A program made the translations under genes and the position numbers. This document shows, piece by piece, positions 62,751 through 64,000 of a stretch of DNA of 64,000 bases (position 1 is its first letter; each line of letters opens with the position of its first letter). The stretch covers positions 220,031,517 to 220,095,516 of the forward strand of contig JARDYH010000004.1 in the NCBI GenBank assembly GCA_029215795.1, in the 5' to 3' direction. Below the pieces are notes generated by a model. It worked only from the letters and a program-made list of their open reading frames with translations. It had not been told where the DNA came from and searched no databases. Source of the DNA: Anniella stebbinsi (Eukaryota > Chordata > Lepidosauria > Squamata > Anniellidae).

Positions 62751-62869
62751 CTGCAAGCGCAGCAGTGTCTACGTGAAAGCATATCTAATTTTAAACAAAA
62801 TCATCCTGATCTAGCTGGCAAAACATAAGAGCTGAACTCTTTTACTGTCACTGCTGTTGCTTAAAAGGC

Positions 62870-63175
62870 AGCCTTCACAATGTCCCGTGGCAGCGAATTC
62901 TGTAGCTTAGTTGTGAATTGTGTAAGGATGCATCTCTGGGGTTTGAGAAAAACGTTCCAGGAGATGCACAAAGGTAATGCTGAGCAATACACAAAGCTCC
63001 CTACCATACACACTTTTAAAATGAACTGTGGTACGGAATGGTTTTCATTCAAGAGGCAGTTGGATAGGCATCTGCCAGGTATGCTTGAAGGTGGATTCCC
63101 GCATTGAGCAGGGGGTTGGACTCGATGGCCTTGTAGGCCCCTTCCAACTCTATTATCCTATGATTCCTATGAAGT
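62870..63175 (+). mobile_element. CR1 LINE 3' end
   Basis: 'aagaggcagttggataggca', 'gaaggtggattcccgcattg', 'ggactcgatggccttgtagg' and the closing 'tattatcctatgattcctat', the CR1 terminal repeat type. Confidence 0.87.
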
Positions 63176-63716
63176 CAAGAAAAATGTACTCATTCAGGGC
63201 GCAATCCTATTGATTGTGCCCTCGACGATCGTAAGCCCCCGAACCTGGAGGCTTACAAGCATCTTATGCAGGATGGAAGGAGCAGCGAAGGCGATCTTCA
63301 CCTCTCACCTGCATTTTTCAGTGGACTGGGTTTTTTGCCCATCTAAGTGGGGCGCTTTGGAGGGGGATGAAAGGAAGCAGCGAGGCCATAGGATACCTTG
63401 CACCCTGGCCTTTCCAGTCTCCTCCCCTCCTCGCCTACTGAAAAGCCCCCTTCCCCCCCCACCTTTCCATGGTCACTTTTCTGATCTCTGAAAGCAGTGG
63501 GCACGGTTCTTTCCATGCCAGCTATGAGGGGGAGGGGGAGGAGATTCCCCCTTCTAAGGTCGGAGTACTGTCTCCGATCTCGGGGGAGGGGTCTCAGAAC
63601 AATCCTCTGGCCCCTCAGATGCTGGATAGGATTCCTCCTTTAAAACAAAAACAAAAACAGTCATGCTGGTCCATGAGGGGAAAAAATCCTAATACCTTTA
63701 TGAGGATCAATATTAT

Positions 63717-63750
<34 letters not shown>

Positions 63751-64000
63751 CCATAACATATTCATTTTTTTAAAAAAGTGCAATCCTTCTTCCTAGGCCA
63801 TGGGTGGGTGTGTCCCCATGCTATTATCCATACGGTCTTCGGGCCCCGGCAGACCCACCCACTGACATAAGAAGTGCTGGATGAGGGCTGTCAAGACCAG
63901 CTTCTGTTTCAGTTTTAGATTATCCGCAGTTTAGCAGGATGCCCAGACCCTTAACTGTGATTAATTTTAACTATGGTTAGTGGAATCAAGCCAGCTTCAT
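63176..64000. other. Intron upstream of w1
   Basis: It contains (AAC)n at about 63717-63750. No exon or recognised repeat otherwise. Confidence 0.5.

Noticed and set aside
61461..62244. Long Ser/Leu/Pro-rich or Glu/Lys-rich frames on both strands
   Set aside because: They arise from the purine tract; several frames are open at once because of composition.
10341..62750. FREM2 as the identity of the host gene
   Set aside because: FREM2 encodes most CSPG repeats in one large exon, while here they are split over small exons; the w25-w28 peptides also fit FRAS1 better.

Overview
The window looks like vertebrate nuclear DNA from a squamate reptile, most likely a lizard or snake. It holds one large host gene broken into many small exons inside repeat-rich introns. 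The repeats are CR1 and L2 LINE fragments, an L1-like fragment, a tRNA-derived SINE of squamate type, many short palindromic DNA-transposon relics (MITEs), microsatellites and a DIRS tyrosine-recombinase retrotransposon. This mix argues against a bird or mammal. The species cannot be named from the sequence alone.

The host gene is on the minus strand. From 62750 down to 10341 I can chain 28 consecutive coding exons, called w1 (5'-most) to w28. They total 5,137 nt, about 1,712 codons. Every internal junction has GT/AG sites and compatible phase, and no in-frame stop interrupts them. The product is part of FRAS1, the large extracellular matrix protein of the Fraser-syndrome complex (with FREM1 and FREM2) at epithelial basement membranes. 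Exons w1-w12 encode the last CSPG (NG2-like) repeats, w13-w21 encode five Calx-beta domains, and w22-w28 encode part of the region before the C-terminal membrane anchor. The 5' exons (VWC, furin-like and first CSPG repeats) lie beyond the right edge. The exons for the last few hundred residues, the transmembrane segment and the tail lie beyond the left edge.

From 1 to 10340 the sequence is intron. It contains a 5,059-bp DIRS element (2816-7874) in the same orientation as FRAS1, with near-identical inverted terminal repeats, an internal complementary region, intact RT-RNase H and tyrosine recombinase frames, and a frame-broken gag. From 10 to 31 kb lie exons w17-w28, separated by LINE, SINE and MITE relics, including an L1-like insertion nested in a SINE. 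From 31 to 48 kb lie exons w10-w16, CR1 and L2 fragments, and a decayed inverted copy of exon w3 in the intron after w14. From 48 to 54 kb there is a compound GA minisatellite, a multi-hairpin element and two hAT-like foldback MITEs, one only 24 nt from a splice acceptor. From 54 to 64 kb lie exons w1-w5 and a purine tract of about 600 bp next to the w2 acceptor.

No rRNA, true tRNA, CRISPR array, promoter or terminator was found. Repeat family names rest on recognition of conserved sequence and protein motifs, not on database searches, and repeat edges are approximate unless a target-site duplication is given.
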